From the NCBI GenBank assembly GCA_902500695.1, contig CABVRQ010000004.1, forward strand, positions 1 to 64,000: 64,000 nucleotides of DNA, read 5' to 3'. The notes below the pieces were generated by a model. The model did no database searches. It had not been told where the DNA came from and saw only the letters and a list, made by a program, of their open reading frames with translations. Position 1 is the stretch's first letter, and every line of letters starts with the position of its first letter. The position numbers and the translations under genes were made by a program. Source of the DNA: an uncultured Nitrospira sp. (GTDB lineage: Bacteria; Nitrospirota; Nitrospiria; Nitrospirales; UBA8639). Positions 1-8,488 of this stretch are shown here, piece by piece.

Positions 1-8
1 TCCAGGGA

Positions 9-1982
9 ATGATTATAGATATCCATGTGGAAACAGGTCAGACCGCCTGGGAAGGAACAACAGACATTCTTTTACACTGTTCAACTTCGTCGGTTACCGG
101 AGTCCTGCCGAATCAAGGAGAGGGACTCGTGGTCTATGGACACGTTAAGCCAGAAGCCTCGGATTCAGTTCCTGATTTTTACCCTCATGAGAGGAAAAAT
201 AAGATTAAGGACGAGTCCATTAATCCCCAAAAAACAGGCGTGCACAGTCAACGTCTTACCATTGAAAAAGGCAATGGGCAGAGGATTCGTGCCTACCATG
301 ACCGACCTATGGGAGATTCAACAGAAGGACCTGTCGTCGTCATTGCCCCTGGGTACGGGGAAACGAAGCGGGATTATTTGACCTTGGCATATTACTTTGC
401 CAGCAATGGATTTCATGTCGTGCGCTATGACCATACCAATCATGTCGGCGAAAGTGATGGACTGCACTATCAAATATGTCTTTCATCAATGAAGGATGAC
501 TTTCAAACCGTGATCCGTTATGTCAGGGCAACTTGGCCGCACTCCCCAATAATCGGCGTGGCCTCAAGTTTAGCTTCGCGAGTCGCCCTCAAAGCCGAGG
601 TTGAATGTCCATCATTATCCCTCTTGATCATGCTCATGAGCATTGTCAATGTTGAACGGTCTGCAGCCACGGTTCATCAGGAAGATCTCTTCGCAGGCTA
701 TGCCAATGGGCAGTGCCCTGACTCGGCCAATTTTTTGGGCTTTAATGTGGGAAATAAATTTTTGGGTGATGCAATTGCCAACCAATTCGTCACGCTTGAA
801 CACACACTGATTGATGCGGCATCGTTAACCTGCCCTGTCATGCTGGTTTCTGCCGAAAAAGATGCCTGGGTGGCTCCCGATGATCTTCAGGCGTTTCGGA
901 ACGCATTGGGCCGAAGTCTTGAACAATGGATTGTGGTGCCTAATGCATTGCATCGTCTACAAGAAAACCCCAAAATGGCCCATGAAACCTATCGACAACT
1001 CATCGCACAATGCCATGCGCATCTCGCACAGAATCCTTCTTCTGAGGTGATCCACAACCCCAATCGACTAGACTTGGGACGTCAAAATCGACGAGAAAAA
1101 TTTGCGCAACAACAACAGGTAGAGACCGACGTCGGGACAGGCTTTTGGCAGGATTACTTGGGTCACTTTCAGTCGGTGGCTAAATGCCGGGATTATGTGA
1201 AACTCCTCGACCATGTGTTTCATGCCTTGGGCCCCATCACTTCCGGCCAAAAATTTCTGGATGCCGGGTGTGGAAACGGCAATGCGGGATTGTATTTTTT
1301 GAATGAGCTCGCCTCCACCATTTCCTCTGGGATCCCATGCCTGGAGGAATCCATTCAGTATGTGGGGATTGATGTCGTTCCTGACGCGTTGAAGCGAGCC
1401 AACCAGGCAATGGTGGCAGCCAGCACAGAATGGCAACATGCCAGGAGATCTTTAGCACCCTTCGTCACTCAGTCATGGGCACAAGTCGATTTAGGTCAGC
1501 CGCTTCCCTTTCCCGACAACCGATTTGACCGAATTGTCTCTAATTTAGTGATTGGATATGTCCAGGATCCATGCGCTGCATTGCGGGAACTATATCGTGT
1601 TCTTGCTCCAGGTGGGCGAATGATCATTTCCAATTTAAAACCGAATGGTGACTTTTCGGGGATTTACCAGGGTCTGGTCAGTAATGCTGCCCTCCCACAG
1701 CAACGAGATGAAGCACGGAATCTCTTGAATAATTATGGGAAAATCCGACAGGCCGAAAAAGAAGGTCAATTTTGTTTTTTTGATCAAACCCAATGGGAAT
1801 CGATCATCGTAACTTTGGGTCGTACGAATGCGAGGATTTTTCCGACGTTTGCAGGACAAGCCTATCTCATCGTATTGGACAAACCAATCGTTTTCGCCCA
1901 AGCGCAAAGATCAATGATCCGGAATAAAAAACACTCCACAAGATTAAATCTGCGACCAGGAGTTCTGAAACAAGTGGCATAA
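9..1982 (+). CDS. LuxD-like acyl hydrolase fused to a SAM methyltransferase
   Basis: Two enzymes are joined in one 657-residue chain. Residues about 90-340 are an alpha/beta hydrolase that resembles LuxD acyltransferase/thioesterase. It has a GYGETKRDYLTLAYYFASNG stretch, RYDHTNHVG, a nucleophile region GVASSLASR of the LuxD A-S-x-S type rather than GxSxG, an Asp in SAEKDAW and a late His in NALHRL. Residues about 380-620 are a class I SAM-dependent methyltransferase with motif I DAGCGNGNAG and a post-motif region RVLAPGGRMIIS. The first 80 residues match nothing I recognise. The reading frame is open to the window edge, so the true start may lie upstream; the ATG used here has AGGGA directly before it. 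Both folds are clear, but the substrate is unknown. A role in fatty-acyl or polyketide tailoring is a guess from the LuxD family. Confidence 0.75.
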   Translation: MIIDIHVETGQTAWEGTTDILLHCSTSSVTGVLPNQGEGLVVYGHVKPEASDSVPDFYPHERKNKIKDESINPQKTGVHSQRLTIEKGNGQRIRAYHDRPMGDSTEGPVVVIAPGYGETKRDYLTLAYYFASNGFHVVRYDHTNHVGESDGLHYQICLSSMKDDFQTVIRYVRATWPHSPIIGVASSLASRVALKAEVECPSLSLLIMLMSIVNVERSAATVHQEDLFAGYANGQCPDSANFLGFNVGNKFLGDAIANQFVTLEHTLIDAASLTCPVMLVSAEKDAWVAPDDLQAFRNALGRSLEQWIVVPNALHRLQENPKMAHETYRQLIAQCHAHLAQNPSSEVIHNPNRLDLGRQNRREKFAQQQQVETDVGTGFWQDYLGHFQSVAKCRDYVKLLDHVFHALGPITSGQKFLDAGCGNGNAGLYFLNELASTISSGIPCLEESIQYVGIDVVPDALKRANQAMVAASTEWQHARRSLAPFVTQSWAQVDLGQPLPFPDNRFDRIVSNLVIGYVQDPCAALRELYRVLAPGGRMIISNLKPNGDFSGIYQGLVSNAALPQQRDEARNLLNNYGKIRQAEKEGQFCFFDQTQWESIIVTLGRTNARIFPTFAGQAYLIVLDKPIVFAQAQRSMIRNKKHSTRLNLRPGVLKQVA

Positions 1983-2227
1983 GGCTTCTCCTTTCTGCAA
2001 ATTTTTCCTAGGGGTGCCACATCCCGCGGACAGCACACATCAATGCCATTGACTGGACACGGATTGTACAGCAGAGCGTCCCTGACGATGGGATAAGAAG
2101 AGGGGCCCTCCGACAGTCAAATTGCCAACCCTTTTGACTTCTGCATGCGTTTATTGTCCAATAGCCTTTCAAATGGTGTACATAGCCAATGACCTAGTTT
2201 AATCAATTATCTTTCAGTGTTTTAGAC

Positions 2228-4399
2228 GTGAATTTTTACGCCTTCAGCGGACTCCTCAATGGTCTCGCCGCCACGGCCTCCGGCCTTATTGTTTACGCCA
2301 AAAACCCTCGCAGTTCCAAACATCAAGCCTATGCCCTGTATTGTTTAGCTGCCGCCATTTGGGGGTATGGGTTTTGCGCCTGGCAGCTTGCGTCATCCCA
2401 CGATCTCGCCCTTTTCTTTGTTCGATTGCTGATGGCCGGAGCCATCTTTCTTCCAGCAGCCTATCTGTGGCACGTCCTAACCTTATTGGATGATGTGGAA
2501 TCGAACAGATGGATTATCCGTCTTGGATGGGGAATCAGTTTTATTTATTTCTGCGCGAACTTTACCTCCTATTTTGTGGCCGATGTTCATCATGTCGGTA
2601 ATTTTCTCTTTTGGCCGAAACCCGGACCTTTTTTCCATTTCTATCTGTTGGGGTTTGGCCTATCGACCGTTTATGGGACATGGTTGCTCTACCATGGAGC
2701 ACGGGGCAGAACTGGTCCTGAACGTTCGAGGTTTTACCTTCTCACCATCGGATCCGTGATTGCGTATGCAGGAGGGTTGACGACTTTTCCGCTCTGGTAT
2801 GGGGTTGAGATCCCACCAAACGGGACAATTCTTCTGACTGTCTATACGTCCGTCGTAGCCTATACGCTCCTGAGATACCGGCTCATGGATCTCGGGACGG
2901 CTGTTGAACGAGGTATTACGGGAAGCCTCTTGTTAGCGCTCGTGGCTTTCCCTGCGTATCCGATCCTCCTTCTTGGGCAAAGTCTGTACTTTGGGCAAAT
3001 TAATATCGCCTATTCTTTTGTGGAATTGAGCGTATTGCTTATCTTGGTGCTTGGAGCGTCCTTCCTGAAACGGGAAGCCAAAACATTAATCACGAAATCA
3101 TTGTTCAAAGAACGATATAACCGACATGAAACGGTCGTGCATTTTTCTAAGTCACTCGTCTCCATTCTGGAATTAAAAGATTTGACGGCGACCATCGTGG
3201 AATCCATTTGTCCAACATTAGGATTGCAATGGGGAGTCTTATATCTACGAAGTTCCAGCAGTCAGGATTATCGACCGGTATCCAGCTTTGGGAAATCCAC
3301 CAATGATCTGCCTGTCCTCTATTTGCATAAAACTCCGACTTTGTTAGAAATGTGGAGACAAGGCACGTTCTGTTTTGTCATCAATGAATTGGAACTCTCT
3401 ACCATCAACTCTGACTCTGAAGCCGTCATCGCGCAGCTTGCGCAGATTGGAACAGAAGTCTGTTTGCCCTTGGTCAACAAAACACGGCTCCTAGGTTTTT
3501 GTGTGTTTGGGCCTAATACGAAAAGTGGTGGAGGGTACACGACCCAGGATTTGGATTTATTGACGACCTTATCGCAGGAAGCTTCCGTGGCGTTAGACAA
3601 TGCCTTACTGTATGAAGAGCTCAAGCGCTCTCAGTCGTTAGTTCGTCGAACTGATCGGCTTCGTTCTCTGGAGACCATGGCAGGCGGATTAGCTCACGAA
3701 ATCAGAAATCCACTGACGTCGATCAAAGCCTTTGTGGACCTGGCACCCGAACGAAAGGATGATGAGCAGTTTCTCGTTCGATTCAGTAAGGTTGTCAAAG
3801 AAGATGTGTGTCGAATTGAACGGCTCACTCGGGAGATCTTGGATTATGCCAAACCGATGGAACCGTTTCTCAAGGAAGAAGACCTTAATGATATTGTGGA
3901 ATCCTGTCTGTATACCCTCAGGATTCGCCCTTCTCATGAATTGATTATTGTCGAAACAGATTTAGCCCATGGATTACCAAATGTTTTTGCCGACCGGCAA
4001 CAATTAAAGCAGGTATTCCTCAATCTGCTGTTTAATGCCGTGGAAGCCATGCTTCCAGAGGGTGGCGTGTTGACAGTGCGAACTCGAAAAATTGGTTCAG
4101 GGCTGGCTCAGAATTGGGTGCAGGTGGACATTCAAGATACCGGAAAAGGGATTAATCCGGAAGACATCGAGCATATTTTTGATCCTTTTTTTACCACAAA
4201 ACATTTGAGTCAGGAACATGAGGGAACAGGCTTGGGTTTGGCCATTGCCCATCAAATCATTCAAGAACATCGTGGAAGTATTGAAGTACAAAGTGTGAAA
4301 GGAGGGGGAGCCACCTTTCTTGTGAACCTCCCAAGCTCACCAGCACCGACATCAGTTTCCCCAACTCAGAGTGTGTTGCCCAAACCTGAACACCGATAG
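2228..4399 (+). CDS. membrane sensor histidine kinase (7TM-GAF-HisKA-HATPase)
   Basis: This is a two-component sensor kinase that autophosphorylates on His and passes phosphate to an unseen response regulator. The N-terminal 290 residues hold about seven to eight hydrophobic segments of the histidine-kinase N-terminal 7TM type. A GAF-like region follows at about 300-460. The HisKA H-box is AHEIRNPLTSIK near residue 490. The ATPase domain has an N-box (LFNAVEAM), G1 (DTGKGI), F-box (FDPFFTTK) and G2 (GTGLGLAIAH). The start is GTG with no clear ribosome binding site. The layout resembles the PrsK kinases of exopolysaccharide/PEP-CTERM systems, but no partner regulator or exosortase gene is nearby, so that assignment stays open. 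It converges on the methyltransferase gene downstream. Confidence 0.85.
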   Translation: MNFYAFSGLLNGLAATASGLIVYAKNPRSSKHQAYALYCLAAAIWGYGFCAWQLASSHDLALFFVRLLMAGAIFLPAAYLWHVLTLLDDVESNRWIIRLGWGISFIYFCANFTSYFVADVHHVGNFLFWPKPGPFFHFYLLGFGLSTVYGTWLLYHGARGRTGPERSRFYLLTIGSVIAYAGGLTTFPLWYGVEIPPNGTILLTVYTSVVAYTLLRYRLMDLGTAVERGITGSLLLALVAFPAYPILLLGQSLYFGQINIAYSFVELSVLLILVLGASFLKREAKTLITKSLFKERYNRHETVVHFSKSLVSILELKDLTATIVESICPTLGLQWGVLYLRSSSSQDYRPVSSFGKSTNDLPVLYLHKTPTLLEMWRQGTFCFVINELELSTINSDSEAVIAQLAQIGTEVCLPLVNKTRLLGFCVFGPNTKSGGGYTTQDLDLLTTLSQEASVALDNALLYEELKRSQSLVRRTDRLRSLETMAGGLAHEIRNPLTSIKAFVDLAPERKDDEQFLVRFSKVVKEDVCRIERLTREILDYAKPMEPFLKEEDLNDIVESCLYTLRIRPSHELIIVETDLAHGLPNVFADRQQLKQVFLNLLFNAVEAMLPEGGVLTVRTRKIGSGLAQNWVQVDIQDTGKGINPEDIEHIFDPFFTTKHLSQEHEGTGLGLAIAHQIIQEHRGSIEVQSVKGGGATFLVNLPSSPAPTSVSPTQSVLPKPEHR

Positions 4400-4556
4400 C
4401 ATTGATTGAAACACCGGCTGAACGGTTCGATCGATATATCCAGTCATAGTTGGAGAGTTGACCTGTAGCCACGTGAGGGACGGAAGCTCCACACACGGCG
4501 TTTCAGGGAGCGATATTACTGATGATGAGAGCCGGTTAAGGGAAAATAAATAAACG

Positions 4557-5582
4557 TTAACCGGTGCGCGGGTGTCGTCCTTCAATCAGTTGCCCCTCCC
4601 AATCTCCGGTCCCCTCTTTCATATGGAGAACCCGTGAACGAGTGAGTCCGGCTCGTTGAAGCCACTCTCGAACATCGCGCACGGAATACGTGTTCCCCCG
4701 CTCAGTATAGAGCAACATGGAGACGGCAAAGAGATTTGCTTCAAGAGGCTGAAGTTCTTTTGGGTCCTGCAAAAAGGTATCTTGGATGAGCAGGCGTCCG
4801 CCAGGGTTGAGAATTCGTTTGATTTTTTTGAAAATTTTCAGGTTGTCTGCAGGAGAATAAATATGCAGGACGTTGGAATACCAGACAACATCATACGTTC
4901 CTGAAATGCGTGCAGTTAAAAAATCACCAGATTGATAGGTTAAGCGGGTTCCCAAGAAAGACTGTTCCGCCAGCATACGTGCCACATCCAGAGCGGCAGG
5001 CCGATCCATCACGGTGGCGTGAAGGATTGGATTCAGCGCTAAAAAGGCCAAAGCATAGGTGCCGGGGCCGCCGCCTAAGTCGAGAAGGGAACGAGCCGCT
5101 TTTAGAGAAATCTGTTGTGCGACCTCTTTGGCCGGTTGGAGGGAGCGATGATGCATGGCCCAGGAAAACGATCGTCGATATTCGGTGGTTTCCGGTTCCT
5201 TGCTGTCCCGTGGCTGACCGACACGAATGACTTCTGTCAGATGAGACCATTCGCTCCATTGACGCTGCATGAGTCCCAGATAGTCTCCTCGAAAGTCCGG
5301 ACTGGATTCTTGAAGATAGCGTTTGGAAAACGGGGCAAGTTGGTATCCCGATTGTGACTTGACTAATAATCCTACACTAGCAAGATTTCTGCACAAGATT
5401 GCGAGTCCACGTTGGCTCACCCGTACACGTTTGGCTAACTCAGGAATCGTCCAATCCCGATTTTCCATCTTCGTAAATAAATCAAGATCTAATGCGGAAA
5501 AAATAATCCGTGGCAATCGAAAGGCATAGGCGACGTCTCGAAATTGTTTGAAGGATGTGATGAACGTTGGAGTCTGTTTCAC
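4557..5582 (-). CDS. SAM-dependent O-methyltransferase with winged-helix dimerisation domain
   Basis: The protein has 341 residues and the layout of the hydroxyneurosporene/acetylserotonin O-methyltransferase family. An N-terminal winged-helix dimerisation domain covers about residues 10-95 (WTIPELAKRVRVSQRGL). A Rossmann methyltransferase domain follows, with motif I LDLGGGPGTYALAF near residue 168, an acidic VMDRPA strand end and the late motif LNPGGRLLIQD. The start codon is GTG. It is the last gene of the long minus-strand run and converges on the histidine kinase. Family members methylate hydroxyls of small aromatic or isoprenoid molecules, or the C-20 of bacteriochlorophyll. No pigment or quinone genes are adjacent, so the substrate cannot be inferred. 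Confidence 0.8.
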   Translation of the reverse strand: MKQTPTFITSFKQFRDVAYAFRLPRIIFSALDLDLFTKMENRDWTIPELAKRVRVSQRGLAILCRNLASVGLLVKSQSGYQLAPFSKRYLQESSPDFRGDYLGLMQRQWSEWSHLTEVIRVGQPRDSKEPETTEYRRSFSWAMHHRSLQPAKEVAQQISLKAARSLLDLGGGPGTYALAFLALNPILHATVMDRPAALDVARMLAEQSFLGTRLTYQSGDFLTARISGTYDVVWYSNVLHIYSPADNLKIFKKIKRILNPGGRLLIQDTFLQDPKELQPLEANLFAVSMLLYTERGNTYSVRDVREWLQRAGLTRSRVLHMKEGTGDWEGQLIEGRHPRTG

Positions 5583-5639
5583 GATGATCAGGCTGGCGTG
5601 AGTACGTAGCTTGATGTTGGAGGCCGATGGGTCTTAGTG

Positions 5640-6077
5640 TCAAGCCGGAAACAAGGTCAGACAGGTCTTAATTTGCTGATAAAGATCGGTCAGTTTTCCG
5701 AAATCGACCGGGCGTTCATAATGCGCAGCCACATGCGACTCATTCATCTCAATTCGTTCTGTGAAACCTTGGCGCAGGAGTTTTGGACGGTGCTTGGAAA
5801 CCGTTTGTTGTAGATAAAATTTGGCTTGTTTCGCGAGTTCATCGGTTCCTAAATCTTCTGGCGTCCCATCCGAAAGCATGCTTTTCATGTCATCCAGATC
5901 GTACCCTGCCATGCACACAAGTTTGCCGTCCGCAGTGATTTCAAGCAACCAGTCTTCATCTGGTAAGGGGAGGGTTAAGGCGTCAGGGGAATGGATATCC
6001 AACCACCCGTGAATTTCCTTCACAAGATAGGTCCTGGCCTGAGGCCACAGGGGTGAGGGGTCTGAAGATTCACTCAT
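5640..6077 (-). CDS. conserved-looking protein of unknown function, 145 residues
   Basis: I do not recognise this acidic soluble protein. It has no signal peptide or membrane segment, and its middle holds the strand-like stretch DWLLEITADGKLVCMAGYDL. The start ATG lies inside the end of the upstream TPR gene with an 8-bp overlap, which suggests translational coupling and a shared job. It could be a small adaptor used by the TPR protein. That is inference from position only. Confidence 0.6.
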   Translation of the reverse strand: MSESSDPSPLWPQARTYLVKEIHGWLDIHSPDALTLPLPDEDWLLEITADGKLVCMAGYDLDDMKSMLSDGTPEDLGTDELAKQAKFYLQQTVSKHRPKLLRQGFTERIEMNESHVAAHYERPVDFGKLTDLYQQIKTCLTLFPA

Positions 6078-6873
6078 GCGTGTGTCCAGTTGTGGTGCTC
6101 AGACGAGATTTTAAGGCATGTAATCGCTGGGTATTTTCGGTGAGTTTTGGTAATTGATATTTTTGGTCGACACGAACAACTTTTTGTAAATATTGCACTG
6201 CTTGGCTCCATTGGCCTTGAGCCTCATGGCAACTGGCAAGAACATACCACGCACCGCCCATACGGAGTTCATCCTTCAGCCGCCTGGCGACATCCAGACT
6301 GGTCAAGGTGCAGGATTGCGCTTCCTCAAATCGTCGTTGACTCAAATATAACCGTGCCATCATACGAAAGACATCGGATTGCCCGGCTTCATTCCCGACC
6401 CGGCGCATCAGGATTAATGATTCCTGATAGTAGGCGAGCGCATCTTCTTCCTTGCCTGTTTCCCTCGCGACTAATCCCAAATCAGAAAGTAAAACCGCCT
6501 TTCCGGCATAGTCGGACAAATGATTCATTAAATCCAAGGCCTCTAAATAATAAGCCTGGGCTCGTTCCCATTCGCCAGCATCGGCCGAAAGGTTCCCCAA
6601 ATTGGCTAAAGTCGTACTAATCCCCCGATCATCACCAAGAATTTTTTGAAGTTCTAACACCTCACTATAATAGGCTCTGGCTTGTTCCCGTCGACCACTC
6701 ACAGCGCAAATATTACCAAGGTTCCCCAGCGTGGTGGCCAAAGATCGTTGGTCTCCATTTTGACGATCAACCTCCAGGGCCTGCGCATAATATTGAAAAG
6801 CTTCGGTATAAAAGCCTTTCGAAAAATGCTGATTGCCTAAAGAATTGAGATTGGCGGATTGAGACCAGGCCAT
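6070..6873 (-). CDS. tetratricopeptide repeat protein
   Basis: The 267-residue protein is made almost entirely of TPR units of about 40 residues, as in the Kinesin-light-chain/LGN type. Repeated motifs include LATTLGNLGNI, TTLANLGNL and LLSDLGLVARE, with a conserved A-x-x-Y-Y position (QYYAQALEV, AYYSEVLEL, AYYLEALDL, AYYQESLIL). There are about five or six units. There is no signal peptide, so it is probably cytoplasmic and acts as a protein-binding scaffold. It overlaps the downstream 145-residue unknown by 8 bp. No enzymatic domain is present. Confidence 0.8.
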   Translation of the reverse strand: MAWSQSANLNSLGNQHFSKGFYTEAFQYYAQALEVDRQNGDQRSLATTLGNLGNICAVSGRREQARAYYSEVLELQKILGDDRGISTTLANLGNLSADAGEWERAQAYYLEALDLMNHLSDYAGKAVLLSDLGLVARETGKEEDALAYYQESLILMRRVGNEAGQSDVFRMMARLYLSQRRFEEAQSCTLTSLDVARRLKDELRMGGAWYVLASCHEAQGQWSQAVQYLQKVVRVDQKYQLPKLTENTQRLHALKSRLSTTTGHTHE

Positions 6874-6940
6874 ACATATTCACTCAGGGTCACAGAACAG
6901 GGAAAAGAGCTTCCACGCCATTTTCATGATATTGATTGAT

Positions 6941-7540
6941 TCATTTATCTAGCAAGAGGTGTTCGAGTGCGGGCTTGGCCCCAGTGAGTATGGAAGTGCC
7001 ATCCCCAACAAGAAGGCTGTCAAACGTATACTTTAACAATCTACGAAGACCTTCCCTGGCTTTGACGATGTTGTCATATTTCTCTAAAGGTAGAAGCCGG
7101 AGGGAACCTCCTGGATCCCCAATGATTCCATCTCCCACAATCAGCACCCCTTGGCCTTGCTGCAAGAATAAGGCGCTTTCCCCAGGAGATTTTTGATCAG
7201 AAAGTTGAACGACCCAAATTCCCCCTGGAAGCAATTCACCGTCTTTGAAGGTTTTATCAATGGGCAGGGTCATTTCTTTGGCATCCAATTCCGGAGCCAT
7301 TACCTGACAGTTGAAGGTTTTCCTGAAGTTGGCCGCTTCCCGTTCATGATCCCGATTAGTCAATATGATATAATCTGGGGACCCTCCCCGCTGCGTCATG
7401 GCCATATCACCATCGCTCATGGGTGGCGGGTCGACTAATATCCGATGTTCTCCCACAGCTAATAAATGTCCGTTAAAATTAATCTGTTTTTCTTCAGAGA
7501 ACCAAGACCATTCAGAAATATTGGGTAGAATGGTTTTCAT
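6941..7540 (-). CDS. metallo-beta-lactamase-fold protein with degenerate metal site
   Basis: The 199-residue protein has the strand pattern of a metallo-beta-lactamase fold: NGHLLAVGEHRILVDPPPMS, then a PDYIILTNRDHERE loop, then a second half with VLIVGDGIIGDPGGSLRLLP. In active enzymes the loop reads HxHxDH. Here it is N-R-D-H-E-R-E, so most metal ligands are missing and hydrolase activity is doubtful. The short C-terminus carries a repeated GDG motif. Its start overlaps the stop of the upstream 79-residue gene in an ATGA arrangement, so the two are probably translated together. It could be a binding protein derived from a hydrolase. The function is unknown. Confidence 0.6.
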   Translation of the reverse strand: MKTILPNISEWSWFSEEKQINFNGHLLAVGEHRILVDPPPMSDGDMAMTQRGGSPDYIILTNRDHEREAANFRKTFNCQVMAPELDAKEMTLPIDKTFKDGELLPGGIWVVQLSDQKSPGESALFLQQGQGVLIVGDGIIGDPGGSLRLLPLEKYDNIVKAREGLRRLLKYTFDSLLVGDGTSILTGAKPALEHLLLDK

Positions 7541-7776
7541 AAGGTTTCCAGGGTTTCTTGAAGAAGGGTTGTGACTTTTGTTTGAACGCCAGGTTCTTCT
7601 GGAAGGTCTAACATGTCATCCTCATGGACGGTAATAAATTTACGATTGGGCCCTTTTGTAAGAGAGATGAGTAACAGGCTCCGCGAAGGAGTGGTAGGGA
7701 TGACCACCTCCACAGATGCATCCAGGGTTTTCACGATCTCAAGAAATTTCTGTTTTCCGTCTTCTAATTCGTCCAT
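7537..7776 (-). CDS. small acidic protein of unknown function, 79 residues
   Basis: This short soluble protein has a mixed alpha/beta look (EVVIPTTPSRSLLLISLTKG) and no recognised motif. Evidence that it is real: an ATG start, no conflicting gene on either strand, and a 4-bp ATGA overlap with the downstream lactamase-fold gene that points to coupled translation. The two probably act together. No function is proposed. Confidence 0.55.
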   Translation of the reverse strand: MDELEDGKQKFLEIVKTLDASVEVVIPTTPSRSLLLISLTKGPNRKFITVHEDDMLDLPEEPGVQTKVTTLLQETLETL

Positions 7777-7821
7777 TGTGCCCTAACATTGGTTCAAGAA
7801 TGCGTATAAAGAATCATCGAC

Positions 7822-8376
7822 CTACATGGTCGAGGGAGTAGGCGGGGCCTCCAATAATTTCTCCACTTCCTGCAAAATCGCTTCATGGCCGGCTAATGTG
7901 CCATCAGTAAAGAAATTCCCTACGCGCTGCCAACGGATGAGGCCATTTTGATCAATAACATACACATTGGGAATGAATTTTCCCCCGCCATAGAGTTTGT
8001 CTGTTTTTTTCTCAGGATCCAGGAGATAGGGATACGTCACCTTCACCGGGAATCCTTGTATAAATTCCCTGACATCAGCCAGGGAATCGCCAGATGAATT
8101 GACTCCGATCACCGCCACAGCCTTGTCTTTTATAGCCTCATGCACCATCTGCAGATTGGTACTTTGGATTAAGCACGGCTCGCAAATATGAAAGAGGCCT
8201 AGAACCACCACCTTACCCTTAAACTGGTCAAGAGAAAGAGTTTGCCCATCCAGACCCGTCAGTGAGAAATTAGGAGCGGACTCCCCGACTTTAAAAAAAC
8301 TTCCCGCGTGGACGATCAGACTCGTACTCAGTATGAATATGGCTACGATCAGTACCTGATGAATTTTCCATTTCAT
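7822..8376 (-). CDS. exported TlpA/AhpC-type thioredoxin-fold protein
   Basis: This is a periplasmic redoxin of about 184 residues. The chosen ATG follows a good AGGAGG site seven bases upstream; a longer in-frame start 57 bases further upstream would spoil the signal peptide. The N-terminus is a signal sequence with a positive start and hydrophobic core (VLIVAIFILSTSLIVHAG). The thioredoxin-like domain begins with APNFSLTGLDGQTLSLDQFK and has the redox pair CEPC (residues about 68-71), plus the cis-Pro region KFIPNVYVIDQNG. TlpA and ResA proteins reduce disulfides in c-type cytochrome maturation or protect against oxidants. Which of these applies is not visible from the neighbours. Confidence 0.8.
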   Translation of the reverse strand: MKWKIHQVLIVAIFILSTSLIVHAGSFFKVGESAPNFSLTGLDGQTLSLDQFKGKVVVLGLFHICEPCLIQSTNLQMVHEAIKDKAVAVIGVNSSGDSLADVREFIQGFPVKVTYPYLLDPEKKTDKLYGGGKFIPNVYVIDQNGLIRWQRVGNFFTDGTLAGHEAILQEVEKLLEAPPTPSTM

Positions 8377-8488
8377 AGGTTCCTCCTGTTCATGGGGCCT
8401 CATTGGGCATAAACTTAGAGATTTAACTTTCACATCTCTAAAAGCCTAACACACGAATTTTTGGGGCGGCAACAAAACGGTAAAACAT

